A stretch of 64,000 nucleotides of DNA from Flavitalea plasmicola (GTDB lineage: Bacteria > Bacteroidota > Bacteroidia > Chitinophagales > Chitinophagaceae). Location of the stretch: the NCBI RefSeq assembly GCF_030546645.1, contig NZ_JAUOTO010000010.1, positions 62,001 through 126,000 of the forward strand, written 5' to 3'. Under the pieces are notes generated by a model. The model was not told the DNA's origin. It saw nothing but the letters and a program-made list of their open reading frames with translations, and ran no database searches. Made by a program: the position numbers and the translations under genes. Positions 17,206-25,840 of this stretch are shown here, piece by piece; the stretch's first letter is position 1; the number at the start of each line of letters is the position of its first letter.

Positions 17206-20178
17206 TCAGGTACTTGAAATAGGAAAGAATAGTTGTATCAGGGTTCCGCAGGTAGGATATCCGGACGAACGTTTGTCGGTGATCAGGATATGGATCTTTT
17301 CTTTTTGTAATGCATTAAAAGTATGGATCCTTTTTTCTGTAATGCTTCTTCCCATGGATTGGTGACCATTCTCCCCGGGCGCGTTATACCCGGATGCGTC
17401 TATTCCCGGGCCATTGTCTTCGATGGTGCAGCAAATGCCGTTGTCGACCTTTTTAAACCCGACCAGCAGGATCCCTTTGACGCCTTCCAGGGGGCTGATA
17501 CCGTGTTTGACCGCATTTTCCACATAAGGCTGAACGATCATAGTGGGTATCTGCTGCCGGTCGGGGTCCAGTTCCGGCGAGACTTCGACGCGGTATTCCA
17601 TCCTGTCGCCCAGACGCAGCTTTTCCAGGTCAAGGTACAGCTGCAATAGTTTGATCTCATCGCGAAGCAGGATCATGGAGGCCGTGCTGTTCTGCAAGGT
17701 CTGCCTGATCAGGGTGGAAAATTTATGCAGGTAGGCGCTGGCATTCTTTACGTCCGCGTTCATGATGTGATATTGAATGGATGACAGGCAGTTGAAGATG
17801 AAATGAGGGTTCATCTGCGCACGGAGGGCCATCATCTCGAGGTCCTGCATTCTTTTGTTCAGCTGGTAGTCCTTTTCTCTTTTCTGCCGCCTGTAGCGAT
17901 GGAAGATATAGACGCCTGCGCCTGCCGCCAATGCCATCAGAAGATAGGAGGATAAGATGAACCATGTGGTCAGCCAGAAAGGGGGGGAATGTCGGATATA
18001 GATCATACGGGGACTATCGCTCTTTTTTCCCCATCTATCGATGGCGCTTACCTCCAACGTATAGGTGCCGAAGGGCAACGCGGGGAATTCGATACTGCTA
18101 TTGGTGATGTGCCTCCAGCTGCTGTCCAGTCCTTTTAACCTGTATTCATAGGATATTTCCCTCCCGCTGCGGAAGGAAATGCCGGACAGCTCGATCAACA
18201 GCCTCGTTTTTTGCGGTCCCAGCGATAGGGTGTCTTTTAACGCCAATGCCGAGTTATCTGCCACGATGCGGGTAATATTGATCAGCGGCAGTAAGGCGGA
18301 ATGGCTGACGTAGTCCTTTGAAAAAAATGAAATGCCTCTTGCCGTAGCTGCCCAGATATACTTGCCCGCGGCAACGGTCTGGTTGACGTCATTGGCTGTA
18401 AGGCCGTCTTCTTCTGTGATGTTTGACGTCGTATGCACCAGGTGTCCGTGGTCCCAGCGGTAGTCGATCCTGCAGAGGCCTTTGTCTGTCGAGACCCAGC
18501 AGGTGCTGTCATTGAAAGAAATGTGCTTGCATAGATTGCTCGGGAGACCTTGTTCCCGGGTGAGCTGCAAGGTCCCGCCATCTTTCAGGATCACGATGCC
18601 CTGCCCGGTGGAGACCCAGACAGATGAGTCAGGCGCTATATCGATGTGATTGATGACGCCGGCAAGCGCAGGAATTCTTTTACCCAGGTTGGTGGTAGAA
18701 TCCCCCCTGGTGAGATACAAGCCCTGCAAACTACCCCAATAACAATAGGTCTCATTCCATCCCGTGACGCAGGTGGCACGGGCTAGCATTATTTTTCTTT
18801 TCAATTCTCCGTCCGCAGATGCTAAAAAGACTCCATCATGAGCAGCCACCATCATGGTGCTGTCTGAGGAAGCATAAAACTCCTTAATGGCCAGGGTTAA
18901 TATCCTCTTCCTGTTCCCATTCTTTTGGACGCGGTACAACCCGCCATCAGTGCCCAACAGCAATTCCTGCGTCCCCCAGGGACCTATATCCATAATACGG
19001 TTGTTCTTTTTCTGCGCGACCAACCCGGGTAGTATGCTGCTATTGAGCTGGCGATGATCGATAAGCATTACGTTGCCATCGGAAAACCCTGCCGCCACTT
19101 TCCCGCTATCCAACGCCCGGATACAGAGGACGCTCTGAGCAGCCAGGTCGGGAAAACCGGACACGGAATAAAAAGAAAGGTTGGGCAGATAGTAGACCCC
19201 ATCGCTATGGGTCGTGATCCAATACCCGCCTTCCCGGTCTTTTATCAAAGAGGTACAGAAGCTTTTGGGGAAATAGGTTTGGATGACCCTGTCCCGGCTA
19301 AGCGGATAGCGTATGCGCAGTAAACCTCTATTCCTGCTGCAGATCCACAGCGTCGAGTCATTTTCGCTGAACAACGAGCTGAAATCATTATTTAGCCTTT
19401 CATCCAACCCGATGTCTTTAAGGCACAACAATGGGAGAAGCTGGTGGATATCTGCGTAATAAAGTGAATCCGTGCCTATGAAGAATACCCCTTTCTGATC
19501 GCTGGAAATACTGCTGAATTGCGGCCATCCGAAGGACAGCCAGGTATGGTTTGTGATGGCCCTGAACTGATAGTGGCTTTCCTTATACAGGCTTTTTACG
19601 ACCAATTTCTGGATCGAGTCGCCACCCGTACCAGAAAAATAGACATTTATCTTTTCGGCAGCGGATGACCGCAGCACAAAAAAATCCGTACGAGCCATGA
19701 TAGCGCATGAGTGGAATACAAACTTCCATTGACCAGGCCTGTTGACTGACTGGTAGTATCCTTGCTCTCCTCCGGTGGATTTGAACTGTACCATTACGAT
19801 GCCATCCGTCAATCCATCCTCACATATGGAATTTATCCAGGAGCAGCTGTCGATCCGGATGATGGAATCATGATAAAATACGGAAGGGATACCCATCAGG
19901 GATATAAACCAGACATTATTGTGCTTGTCCAGGTAGAGTTTTACAATTTCATTATCCGGGAGCCCGTCCTCTTTGGAGAAATTCCTGAATGTCCTGCCGT
20001 CAAACCGGCTCACGCCCTGGTTCGTGGCAAACCATATGAACCCATTCCTGTCCTGCAGGCTTTGATAAACAATAGCGCCCGGCAGCCCGTCCTTCACAGT
20101 GAATTGCCTGTAGGAGAGTTCCTGGCAGCAGCAGCTGAGGCAGGAGAGGATAAGTGTCAGGAGCAGTGAGCCACGCAT
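17206..20178 (-). CDS. Propeller-sensor histidine kinase (LytS/YehU-like), copy 1
   Basis: A 990-residue paralog of the next gene with the same order: signal peptide (MRGSLLLTLILSCLSCCCQ), propeller repeats, Y_Y_Y domain, one membrane helix, and a transmitter with QMNPHFIFN (His792), PYVENAVKHG and DNGPGID. The ATG at 20178 is chosen because it gives the same N-terminus as the paralog. The reading frame stays open up to 20634, but that extension runs antisense to the M24 peptidase gene and lacks a signal peptide. It is first in the operon with the paralog (2 nt gap) and the LytTR regulator. A -7-like TACATTTG lies 10 nt before the ATG. The C-terminus has three extra residues (SST) compared with its sibling. 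Confidence 0.93.
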   Translation of the reverse strand: MRGSLLLTLILSCLSCCCQELSYRQFTVKDGLPGAIVYQSLQDRNGFIWFATNQGVSRFDGRTFRNFSKEDGLPDNEIVKLYLDKHNNVWFISLMGIPSVFYHDSIIRIDSCSWINSICEDGLTDGIVMVQFKSTGGEQGYYQSVNRPGQWKFVFHSCAIMARTDFFVLRSSAAEKINVYFSGTGGDSIQKLVVKSLYKESHYQFRAITNHTWLSFGWPQFSSISSDQKGVFFIGTDSLYYADIHQLLPLLCLKDIGLDERLNNDFSSLFSENDSTLWICSRNRGLLRIRYPLSRDRVIQTYFPKSFCTSLIKDREGGYWITTHSDGVYYLPNLSFYSVSGFPDLAAQSVLCIRALDSGKVAAGFSDGNVMLIDHRQLNSSILPGLVAQKKNNRIMDIGPWGTQELLLGTDGGLYRVQKNGNRKRILTLAIKEFYASSDSTMMVAAHDGVFLASADGELKRKIMLARATCVTGWNETYCYWGSLQGLYLTRGDSTTNLGKRIPALAGVINHIDIAPDSSVWVSTGQGIVILKDGGTLQLTREQGLPSNLCKHISFNDSTCWVSTDKGLCRIDYRWDHGHLVHTTSNITEEDGLTANDVNQTVAAGKYIWAATARGISFFSKDYVSHSALLPLINITRIVADNSALALKDTLSLGPQKTRLLIELSGISFRSGREISYEYRLKGLDSSWRHITNSSIEFPALPFGTYTLEVSAIDRWGKKSDSPRMIYIRHSPPFWLTTWFILSSYLLMALAAGAGVYIFHRYRRQKREKDYQLNKRMQDLEMMALRAQMNPHFIFNCLSSIQYHIMNADVKNASAYLHKFSTLIRQTLQNSTASMILLRDEIKLLQLYLDLEKLRLGDRMEYRVEVSPELDPDRQQIPTMIVQPYVENAVKHGISPLEGVKGILLVGFKKVDNGICCTIEDNGPGIDASGYNAPGENGHQSMGRSITEKRIHTFNALQKEKIHILITDKRSSGYPTCGTLIQLFFPISST

Positions 20179-20188
20179 AAGGATGCAA

Positions 20189-20196
20189 CAAATGTA
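20189..20196 (-). promoter_or_regulatory. -7 promoter element of the kinase/regulator operon
   Basis: On the minus strand this reads TACATTTG, an exact match to the Bacteroidota consensus TAnnTTTG, 10 nt upstream of the kinase ATG at 20178. That spacing implies a very short leader. No -33 TTG at about 19 bp was found. Confidence 0.5.
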
Positions 20197-20228
20197 TGTG
20201 GAAAACAAATGTTGCCCCCGAATATTTT

Positions 20229-20240
20229 GTACTTTAGTAC
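20229..20240. promoter_or_regulatory. GTACT-TT-AGTAC palindrome in a divergent intergenic region
   Basis: A perfect 5+5 bp inverted repeat with a 2-nt centre lies between the divergent kinase operon and the M24 peptidase gene. It may be an operator or part of the peptidase promoter. There is no further evidence. Confidence 0.25.
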
Positions 20241-20263
20241 ACCATACTTTAAAAGACTGTCTC

Positions 20264-21583
20264 ATGAGCTTAAAACGAAGATCATTTCTCCGCCTGTCCG
20301 CATCCACCGCAGCCACCGGCGCGGCCCTGTTTTCCGGCTTGTCCTCTTTTACGAAGACCTCCGGCCCATCCTCCACAAGATCCTCCGGCTCCCCCGGCGG
20401 ACCTGACAGCGCCCGCATCCTCGACGACCTTCGTCCCATGACGGACGACGTCGTCCCCATTACCCTGGAGGAGCGCATCGCCCGCATCCAGAAGGCACAG
20501 CGGCTCATGACGGAAAATAAGATCGAGGCCCTGATCCTGGACACCGGCACTTCCATGCAGTATTTTACAGGCGTCGGATGGTGGCCCAGCGAGAGGACGA
20601 TGGTGGCCATCATCCCGGCAAAAGGCGAGATCAAATACGTCGGTCCGGCCTTCGAGGCTCAGCGGCTCCGTGAATTAATGAAGATAGGTACGGACCTGCG
20701 CGTATGGGAAGAGCATGAAAGCCCTTACAAACAGATCGCCACCGCCATAAAGGACATGGGTATCCGCATGGGTAACATAGGGATCGAGGAGCGGCTGCGG
20801 TTCTTCATCTTCGACGGGGTGAAAAAAGAAGCCTCCCATCTGAATTATGTCAGCGGCGATCCCGTCACGATGCAATGCCGCCTTATCAAATCACCCGCCG
20901 AGATCGCCCTGATGAAAAAGGCCAACGACATCACCATTGCAGCTTATAAGGCGGGCGTCGCATTATTGCATGAAGGGATGAGCCCGGCGGATTTTGGGGC
21001 CATCACGGCAGACGCGCATTCCAGGCTGGGCGCAGAGGGGGAGATCGGCGTCAACTTCGGCCAGGCATCCGCCTTCCCTCACGGCAGCATACAACCGCAG
21101 CACCTGAAAAAAGGTGACATCGTACTGATGGACGGAGGCTGCAAGGTGCAGGGATATTCTTCCGACATCAGCAGGACCATCGTTTTCGGCGCGGCCCCGA
21201 CCGACCGGCAACGGCAGGTATGGGACATCGAGAAAAGATCGCAGGCGGCGGGCTTTGCCGCAGCCAGGATCGGCGCCCCTTGTGAGAATGTGGATATCGC
21301 AGCGCGGAAGGTGTTGACGGACGCTGGTTTCGGACCGGGCTATAAGATCCCGGGCTGCCCCCACCGTACGGGTCATGGCATTGGGATGGACGGTCATGAA
21401 TGGGGAAATATGGTTTTGGGGAACAGGCAACCCTTGCAGCCTGGAATGTGTTTTAGTATAGAGCCCACCATCGCCATCTATGGTGAGTTCGGCATCAGGT
21501 TGGAAGATTGCGCTTATATGACGGAAGATGGCCCCCGGTGGTTCTCGGAGCCGAGCCCATCCATCGACCAGCCTTTTGCCTGA
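20264..21583 (+). CDS. Tat-exported M24B metallopeptidase (Xaa-Pro dipeptidase/aminopeptidase type)
   Basis: A 439-residue prolidase-like peptidase, expected to cleave Xaa-Pro bonds with two metal ions outside the cytoplasm. The ATG at 20264 gives the twin-arginine signal KRRSFLRLSASTAATG; the same frame is open from 20183, but that adds an unrelated segment. Residues about 68-205 are a creatinase/prolidase N-terminal domain. Residues 210-430 are the pita-bread catalytic domain with the five metal ligands in place: Asp290 (LMDGG), Asp301 (SSDISRT), His371 (RTGHGIGMD), Glu400 (SIEPTI) and Glu414 (RLEDCA). A Ser/Pro/Gly-rich linker (33-50) follows the signal. Tat export implies folding with metal in the cytoplasm. 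Divergent from the kinase operon. Confidence 0.9.
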   Translation: MSLKRRSFLRLSASTAATGAALFSGLSSFTKTSGPSSTRSSGSPGGPDSARILDDLRPMTDDVVPITLEERIARIQKAQRLMTENKIEALILDTGTSMQYFTGVGWWPSERTMVAIIPAKGEIKYVGPAFEAQRLRELMKIGTDLRVWEEHESPYKQIATAIKDMGIRMGNIGIEERLRFFIFDGVKKEASHLNYVSGDPVTMQCRLIKSPAEIALMKKANDITIAAYKAGVALLHEGMSPADFGAITADAHSRLGAEGEIGVNFGQASAFPHGSIQPQHLKKGDIVLMDGGCKVQGYSSDISRTIVFGAAPTDRQRQVWDIEKRSQAAGFAAARIGAPCENVDIAARKVLTDAGFGPGYKIPGCPHRTGHGIGMDGHEWGNMVLGNRQPLQPGMCFSIEPTIAIYGEFGIRLEDCAYMTEDGPRWFSEPSPSIDQPFA

Positions 21584-21781
21584 TCAGGGGGTGCTCTTGG
21601 GACGTTTCAAACCCTCTGATAGTCAAAATAATAAGCTGAAATATCGACGGAGAGGCGCTATGTGAATAAATTTCCTTAAATTCAATCGAGAAGAAGCTCT
21701 CTCCTAAACATCCCCAATATCCGTAAAGAACGCATTAACCCGGCCTGTCGTTAAACTACAATCTAATTTATTCACTGCTAA

Positions 21782-22387
21782 ATGAGAATGAAAATGAAAA
21801 GTTTTTCCCGATTATTGGCTGCCTGCGCTATCACTATAGCAACGGTAAGTATGATCTCCTGTAAAAAAGGCGACACAGGCCCGGCCGGACCGGCAGGACC
21901 CGCGGGCCCCGCAGGCGTAGCGGGCGCAATAGGGCCGACCGGACAGTCCGGCAACGCCAATGTGATGGAATATTTCTTTATCCCTAATGACAGCATCGAC
22001 CTTACGCAGCCGTCGCCGAACAATGGCATCGGTCTTCTTCTCTCACTTCCCAACGATACGCTGGACCTCTCTGCCTGGTTCATGTACGTTTACAAGTTTC
22101 CCCTTTGGTATGCCATTCCCGGACACGGCGAGAACGATGCCAGCCAATACAGCTTTTCGTTCGGATACCTGGATCGGGCTAACCCCGTGGATTCGGCCTT
22201 CTTTTTCATAGACAGGGTCTCGGGCCCCGGCGAAAAATACGAAGCGCTCAAGCTGGTGCGCATTTTGACGAATGACCTCATTACCAACAGCACCGGTGGC
22301 ACAGGCAGCACCGGCAGACGGCGCGGCCTGCCCAACATCGACTTCGGGAATTACGAAGAGGTCAAAAAATACTATCATCTGCAATAA
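21782..22387 (+). CDS. Lipoprotein with a short collagen-like Gly-X-Y segment
   Basis: A 201-residue predicted lipoprotein. The signal peptide ends in a lipobox with Cys27 (VSMISC), followed by KKGDT. Residues 30-56 form nine uninterrupted Gly-X-Y triplets (GDT, four GPA, GVA, GAI, GPT, GQS), a collagen-like stretch directly after the lipid anchor. The rest (residues 58-201) is an unrecognised globular domain rich in Asn, Asp and aromatic residues, with a second Gly/Thr-rich patch near 165-180. Bacteroidota encode many such collagen-like lipoproteins of unknown function; they may form a stalk on the cell surface. A strong terminator follows at 22411. An alternative start at 21794 would shorten the signal peptide by 4 residues. 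Confidence 0.8.
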   Translation: MRMKMKSFSRLLAACAITIATVSMISCKKGDTGPAGPAGPAGPAGVAGAIGPTGQSGNANVMEYFFIPNDSIDLTQPSPNNGIGLLLSLPNDTLDLSAWFMYVYKFPLWYAIPGHGENDASQYSFSFGYLDRANPVDSAFFFIDRVSGPGEKYEALKLVRILTNDLITNSTGGTGSTGRRRGLPNIDFGNYEEVKKYYHLQ

Positions 22388-22410
22388 GATTTCCCGTTGC
22401 AGAAAAAACC

Positions 22411-22447
22411 AGGCGCCTCCTCCCGGAGGTCGCCTTTCTTTGTTTTT
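22411..22447 (+). terminator. Rho-independent terminator after the collagen-like lipoprotein gene
   Basis: AGGCGCCTCC (22411-22420), loop TCCC, then GGAGG-T-CGCCT (22425-22435). This is a 10-bp GC-rich stem with one bulged T, followed by TTTCTTTGTTTTT. It separates the lipoprotein gene from the SusC gene at 22479. Confidence 0.8.
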
Positions 22448-22478
22448 CCAGTCATTCAATCAAAACTGCTGTTAGCAT

Positions 22479-25400
22479 ATGAGACCTGCCAGCACAATCG
22501 TACTTCTCTTATTATTGTTCTGCCTCCATGCAGCCGGCCAGACCCCTGGCCAGACCGTGAAGGTGCATGTCGCGGATGAGGCCGGGCTGCCGCTCGCGGG
22601 CATTACTGTCCAGGTGAAGGGGACGCCGAGAAAATATGTCACCAATGCCTCAGGGGATGTCACCATCAACAGTGTTCCGACGGGTGCGGTCCTTGTCTTT
22701 TCCGGGGTCAATGTCGAGGAGATCGAACTGGCCGTAGACGGCAGGGCCGAACTGACCACCCGCCTGAAGCGGAAAGTAGCGGCCCTGGAAGACGTTGTCG
22801 TCACCGGGTTCCAGCGGATCGATCGCAAAAAGTTCACGGGATCGGCGGTAACGGTGAAAGCAGACAGCATCAGGATCGACGGGGTCACCGACATCAGCAG
22901 GATGCTGGAAGGCCGTGCGGCGGGCGTTTCCATACAAAATGTGTCCGGCACTTTCGGTACTGCGCCCAAGGTGCGCATCAGGGGCGCCACTTCCATCAAC
23001 GGGGAGAATAAACCGCTTTGGGTCATCGACGGAGTGGTGCTGGAAGACATCGTCAATGTCTCGAACGAGCAGCTGACCAGCGGCGATGCCAGCACGTTGC
23101 TCGGCTCTTCCGTCGCAGGGCTGAACATCAATGACATCGAAACCTTCGACATCCTGAAGGACGCTTCTGCCGCAGCCCTCTACGGCGCCCGCGCGATGAA
23201 TGGCGTCATCGTCATCACTACGAAGAAAGGTAGATCAGGCACACCGGCCATCGCATACACAGGTAACTTCGGCCTTCAGTTAAGACCTTCCTATACCACG
23301 TTCGACATCATGAATTCAGCGGACCAGACATCGCTGAACGCGGAGTTGGAGCGAAAACTGATCATTTCCTATCCTCAGCTGGTGAATTCCTCCAGCTCGG
23401 GGATATACGGCGAGCTGGCCAGACTGCTGCAAACCCCCGATGCCAATGGCAATTTCGGGGTCGCCAACACCCCCGCAGCCAGGCAGGCGTGGCTGATGAA
23501 ATATGCCAATATCAATACGGACTGGTTCAAGCTCCTGTTCAGGAATTCCATCACCCAGCAACACACCTTGAGCGTCTCTTCCGGGAACGACAAGGCCCAG
23601 TCCTACATCTCCACCAGCTTTTTCTACGATCCGGGATGGAGTGTAGCCGACAATGTAAAAAGCTATACGCTCAACTTCCGCCAGGATTATAACCTGACCA
23701 ATAAATTGTCCTTCGGCTTTTTAGTGAATGGCAACGTCCGCCAGCAAAGGACCTCGGGGACAGAGAACAGGAATTCGGACCCGCTCGTAGGGGCCTATTC
23801 ACGGGATTTCGATATCAACCCGTTCAGCTATGCCCTGAACACTTCCCGGACCCTGCCCGCCCGTAATGACGACGGCTCCTATAACTACTCGACCAAGGAC
23901 TATGCTCCTTTCAATATCCTCTATGAGCTGCAGAACAACTTCACCAAACTGAACGTCCTGGACGGCAAGCTGCAAGGCCGCCTGACCTATAAGATCACCC
24001 CCCACCTCACCTATGACTTCGTCGGCGCCCTTCGCTATGCCAAGACCACAGAAGAACATGACGTACTGGATAATGCGAATGAAGCCAACGCTTACCGTGT
24101 CGGCGATCCGAACCAGCCGGGATATAACACCATCCTCAATGCAGCCAACACCCGCCTCTACCAGGACCCGGCGTTGCCTTTCAACCAGGCGGTGTCCGTA
24201 TTGCCCTACGGCGGATTTTACAAGCGGGTCGACAGGACCCTGTCCAACTATACTTTCCGCAACGTGATCAGCTATTCCCAAAGCTTCGACGACAGGCAGC
24301 ATCAGATCACGGCCCTGATAGGACAGGAGTATCGTTCTGTGGATCGGCAGACGGCCAATAACATCGGCGTAGGCTACCAGTATAACACAGGCGGCACACC
24401 CTTCATCAATTATCTTTTCTTCAAGAAGATGAGCGAGAGCAACGATACCTATTACGGCATGTTCTATGAGTACGAGCGGGCGGCGGCCTTCTTTGCCAAT
24501 GCCCAGTATACCTATGCGGGCAAATACACCGTCATGGGTACGGTGCGCACGGATGGGTCCAACAGGATGGGGAATTCTTCCCGGGCCCGCTGGCTGCCAA
24601 CCTGGACGGTGGCAGGCGTGTGGAATATCGACCAGGAAAAGTTCATGGAAGGCGTGGACAATACGCTGAGCCACCTGATGCTGAAAGGCAGCTACGGGCT
24701 GAATGCCAGCGTAGGCAATGCCATCAACAGCACTACCATCTTAAAATCCCAGATCACCAACAGGCAATACCAGGTGGACCAGCAGACTGCCATCAATATC
24801 CAGGACCTGCAGAACAAGGACCTCACCTGGGAGAAGAAATATGAGCTCAACGTAGGTGTGGACGCAGGCTTTCTGAAAGAGCGGGTCGGTCTCACCGTCG
24901 ACTGGTACCATCGTAAAAGCTTCGACCTCATCGGCCTGGTACGGACGGCCGGCATCGGGGGGCAGGTGAATCAATATGCCAACTATGCCGATATGACCTC
25001 CCATGGCCTGGATGTATCCATCACGGGGAGGATCGTAGTGGCAAAGGATTGGGGGCTCAGCAGCACACTCACTTTCGGATGGAATGTAACAAAGATCACC
25101 AATCTCAGGAATACCCCCAACCTCTGGCAACTGGTGGCGGAAGGCGGCGGCGCCAAACAGGGATTTCCCGTCCGCGGCCTGTTCTCCCTTGCCAACAGAG
25201 GGCTGGACCCTTTCTGGGGCTACCCCTTATTCGTCAATGACAGCGGCAATGTAAGCCCGCAGGTCAACCTGTTAAGCCTGAACACTTCCTATCTGAAGTA
25301 CGACGGGCCCGCCGATCCGACCATTACGGGCGGCTGGACCAACAACATACGGTATAAAGATTTTTCCCTGAGTGCGCTCGTGACCTACCAGGCCGGCAAT

Positions 25401-25838
25401 AAGGTGCGGCTCCGGCCCGTCTACAGCACCTATTATTCCGACCTGGATGCATTGCCCAACGAGTTCAAGAGAAGGTTTGAAGTGATGGGGGATGACAAAC
25501 TGACCAATATCCCGTCTGTGGTGATGTACCCGCAGGCCGGCTATATTTTACAGCAGCGATCGGCATTCCCCTATAATAATTATAACTATTCGACAGACAG
25601 GGTGGCGGACGGCGGATTTGTCCGGCTGAAGGCAGTGACCTTCTCTTACCTGCTGCCGCCAGCCCTTATGACCAGGGTGGGGCTGAGGACCGGTTCCGTC
25701 TCCGTTACAGGCAACAATTTATGGCTGATCTATTCCGACAGCCGCCTGCATGGACAGGACCCGGAATTTTTCACCACTGGCGGGGTCGCATTGCCAGTGA
25801 ACAAACAGATCACTTTTTCACTAAAGCTTGGGCTGTAA
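22479..25838 (+). CDS. SusC/RagA-family TonB-dependent receptor (no STN domain)
   Basis: A 1119-residue outer-membrane transporter. Signal peptide 1-20 (ending HAAGQ). A carboxypeptidase-regulatory-like beta-sandwich lies at about 27-95 (VADEAGLPLAGITVQVKGT). A TonB box-like EDVVVTGFQ sits near 106-114. The plug has the RagA signature around 200-260 (IETFDILKDASAAALYGARA), and the barrel follows to the C-terminal Phe-rich strand (ITFSLKLGL). It lacks the STN domain that receptors use to signal to FecR, and no sigma/anti-sigma pair is adjacent, unlike the second SusC here. It is followed 2 nt later by its SusD partner, then HExxH and DUF4302-like lipoproteins in one operon. The cargo is unknown and may not be a glycan. 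Confidence 0.93.
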   Translation: MRPASTIVLLLLLFCLHAAGQTPGQTVKVHVADEAGLPLAGITVQVKGTPRKYVTNASGDVTINSVPTGAVLVFSGVNVEEIELAVDGRAELTTRLKRKVAALEDVVVTGFQRIDRKKFTGSAVTVKADSIRIDGVTDISRMLEGRAAGVSIQNVSGTFGTAPKVRIRGATSINGENKPLWVIDGVVLEDIVNVSNEQLTSGDASTLLGSSVAGLNINDIETFDILKDASAAALYGARAMNGVIVITTKKGRSGTPAIAYTGNFGLQLRPSYTTFDIMNSADQTSLNAELERKLIISYPQLVNSSSSGIYGELARLLQTPDANGNFGVANTPAARQAWLMKYANINTDWFKLLFRNSITQQHTLSVSSGNDKAQSYISTSFFYDPGWSVADNVKSYTLNFRQDYNLTNKLSFGFLVNGNVRQQRTSGTENRNSDPLVGAYSRDFDINPFSYALNTSRTLPARNDDGSYNYSTKDYAPFNILYELQNNFTKLNVLDGKLQGRLTYKITPHLTYDFVGALRYAKTTEEHDVLDNANEANAYRVGDPNQPGYNTILNAANTRLYQDPALPFNQAVSVLPYGGFYKRVDRTLSNYTFRNVISYSQSFDDRQHQITALIGQEYRSVDRQTANNIGVGYQYNTGGTPFINYLFFKKMSESNDTYYGMFYEYERAAAFFANAQYTYAGKYTVMGTVRTDGSNRMGNSSRARWLPTWTVAGVWNIDQEKFMEGVDNTLSHLMLKGSYGLNASVGNAINSTTILKSQITNRQYQVDQQTAINIQDLQNKDLTWEKKYELNVGVDAGFLKERVGLTVDWYHRKSFDLIGLVRTAGIGGQVNQYANYADMTSHGLDVSITGRIVVAKDWGLSSTLTFGWNVTKITNLRNTPNLWQLVAEGGGAKQGFPVRGLFSLANRGLDPFWGYPLFVNDSGNVSPQVNLLSLNTSYLKYDGPADPTITGGWTNNIRYKDFSLSALVTYQAGNKVRLRPVYSTYYSDLDALPNEFKRRFEVMGDDKLTNIPSVVMYPQAGYILQQRSAFPYNNYNYSTDRVADGGFVRLKAVTFSYLLPPALMTRVGLRTGSVSVTGNNLWLIYSDSRLHGQDPEFFTTGGVALPVNKQITFSLKLGL

Positions 25839-25840
25839 TC

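Noticed and set aside
20179-20634. N-terminal extension of the first kinase gene reading back to 20634
   Set aside because: It runs antisense to the peptidase gene, lacks a signal peptide, and the sibling kinase starts at the equivalent of 20178.
25721-25840. SusD frame reading upstream into the susC gene
   Set aside because: The extension has no signal peptide, and the ATG at 25841 gives a proper lipoprotein start.
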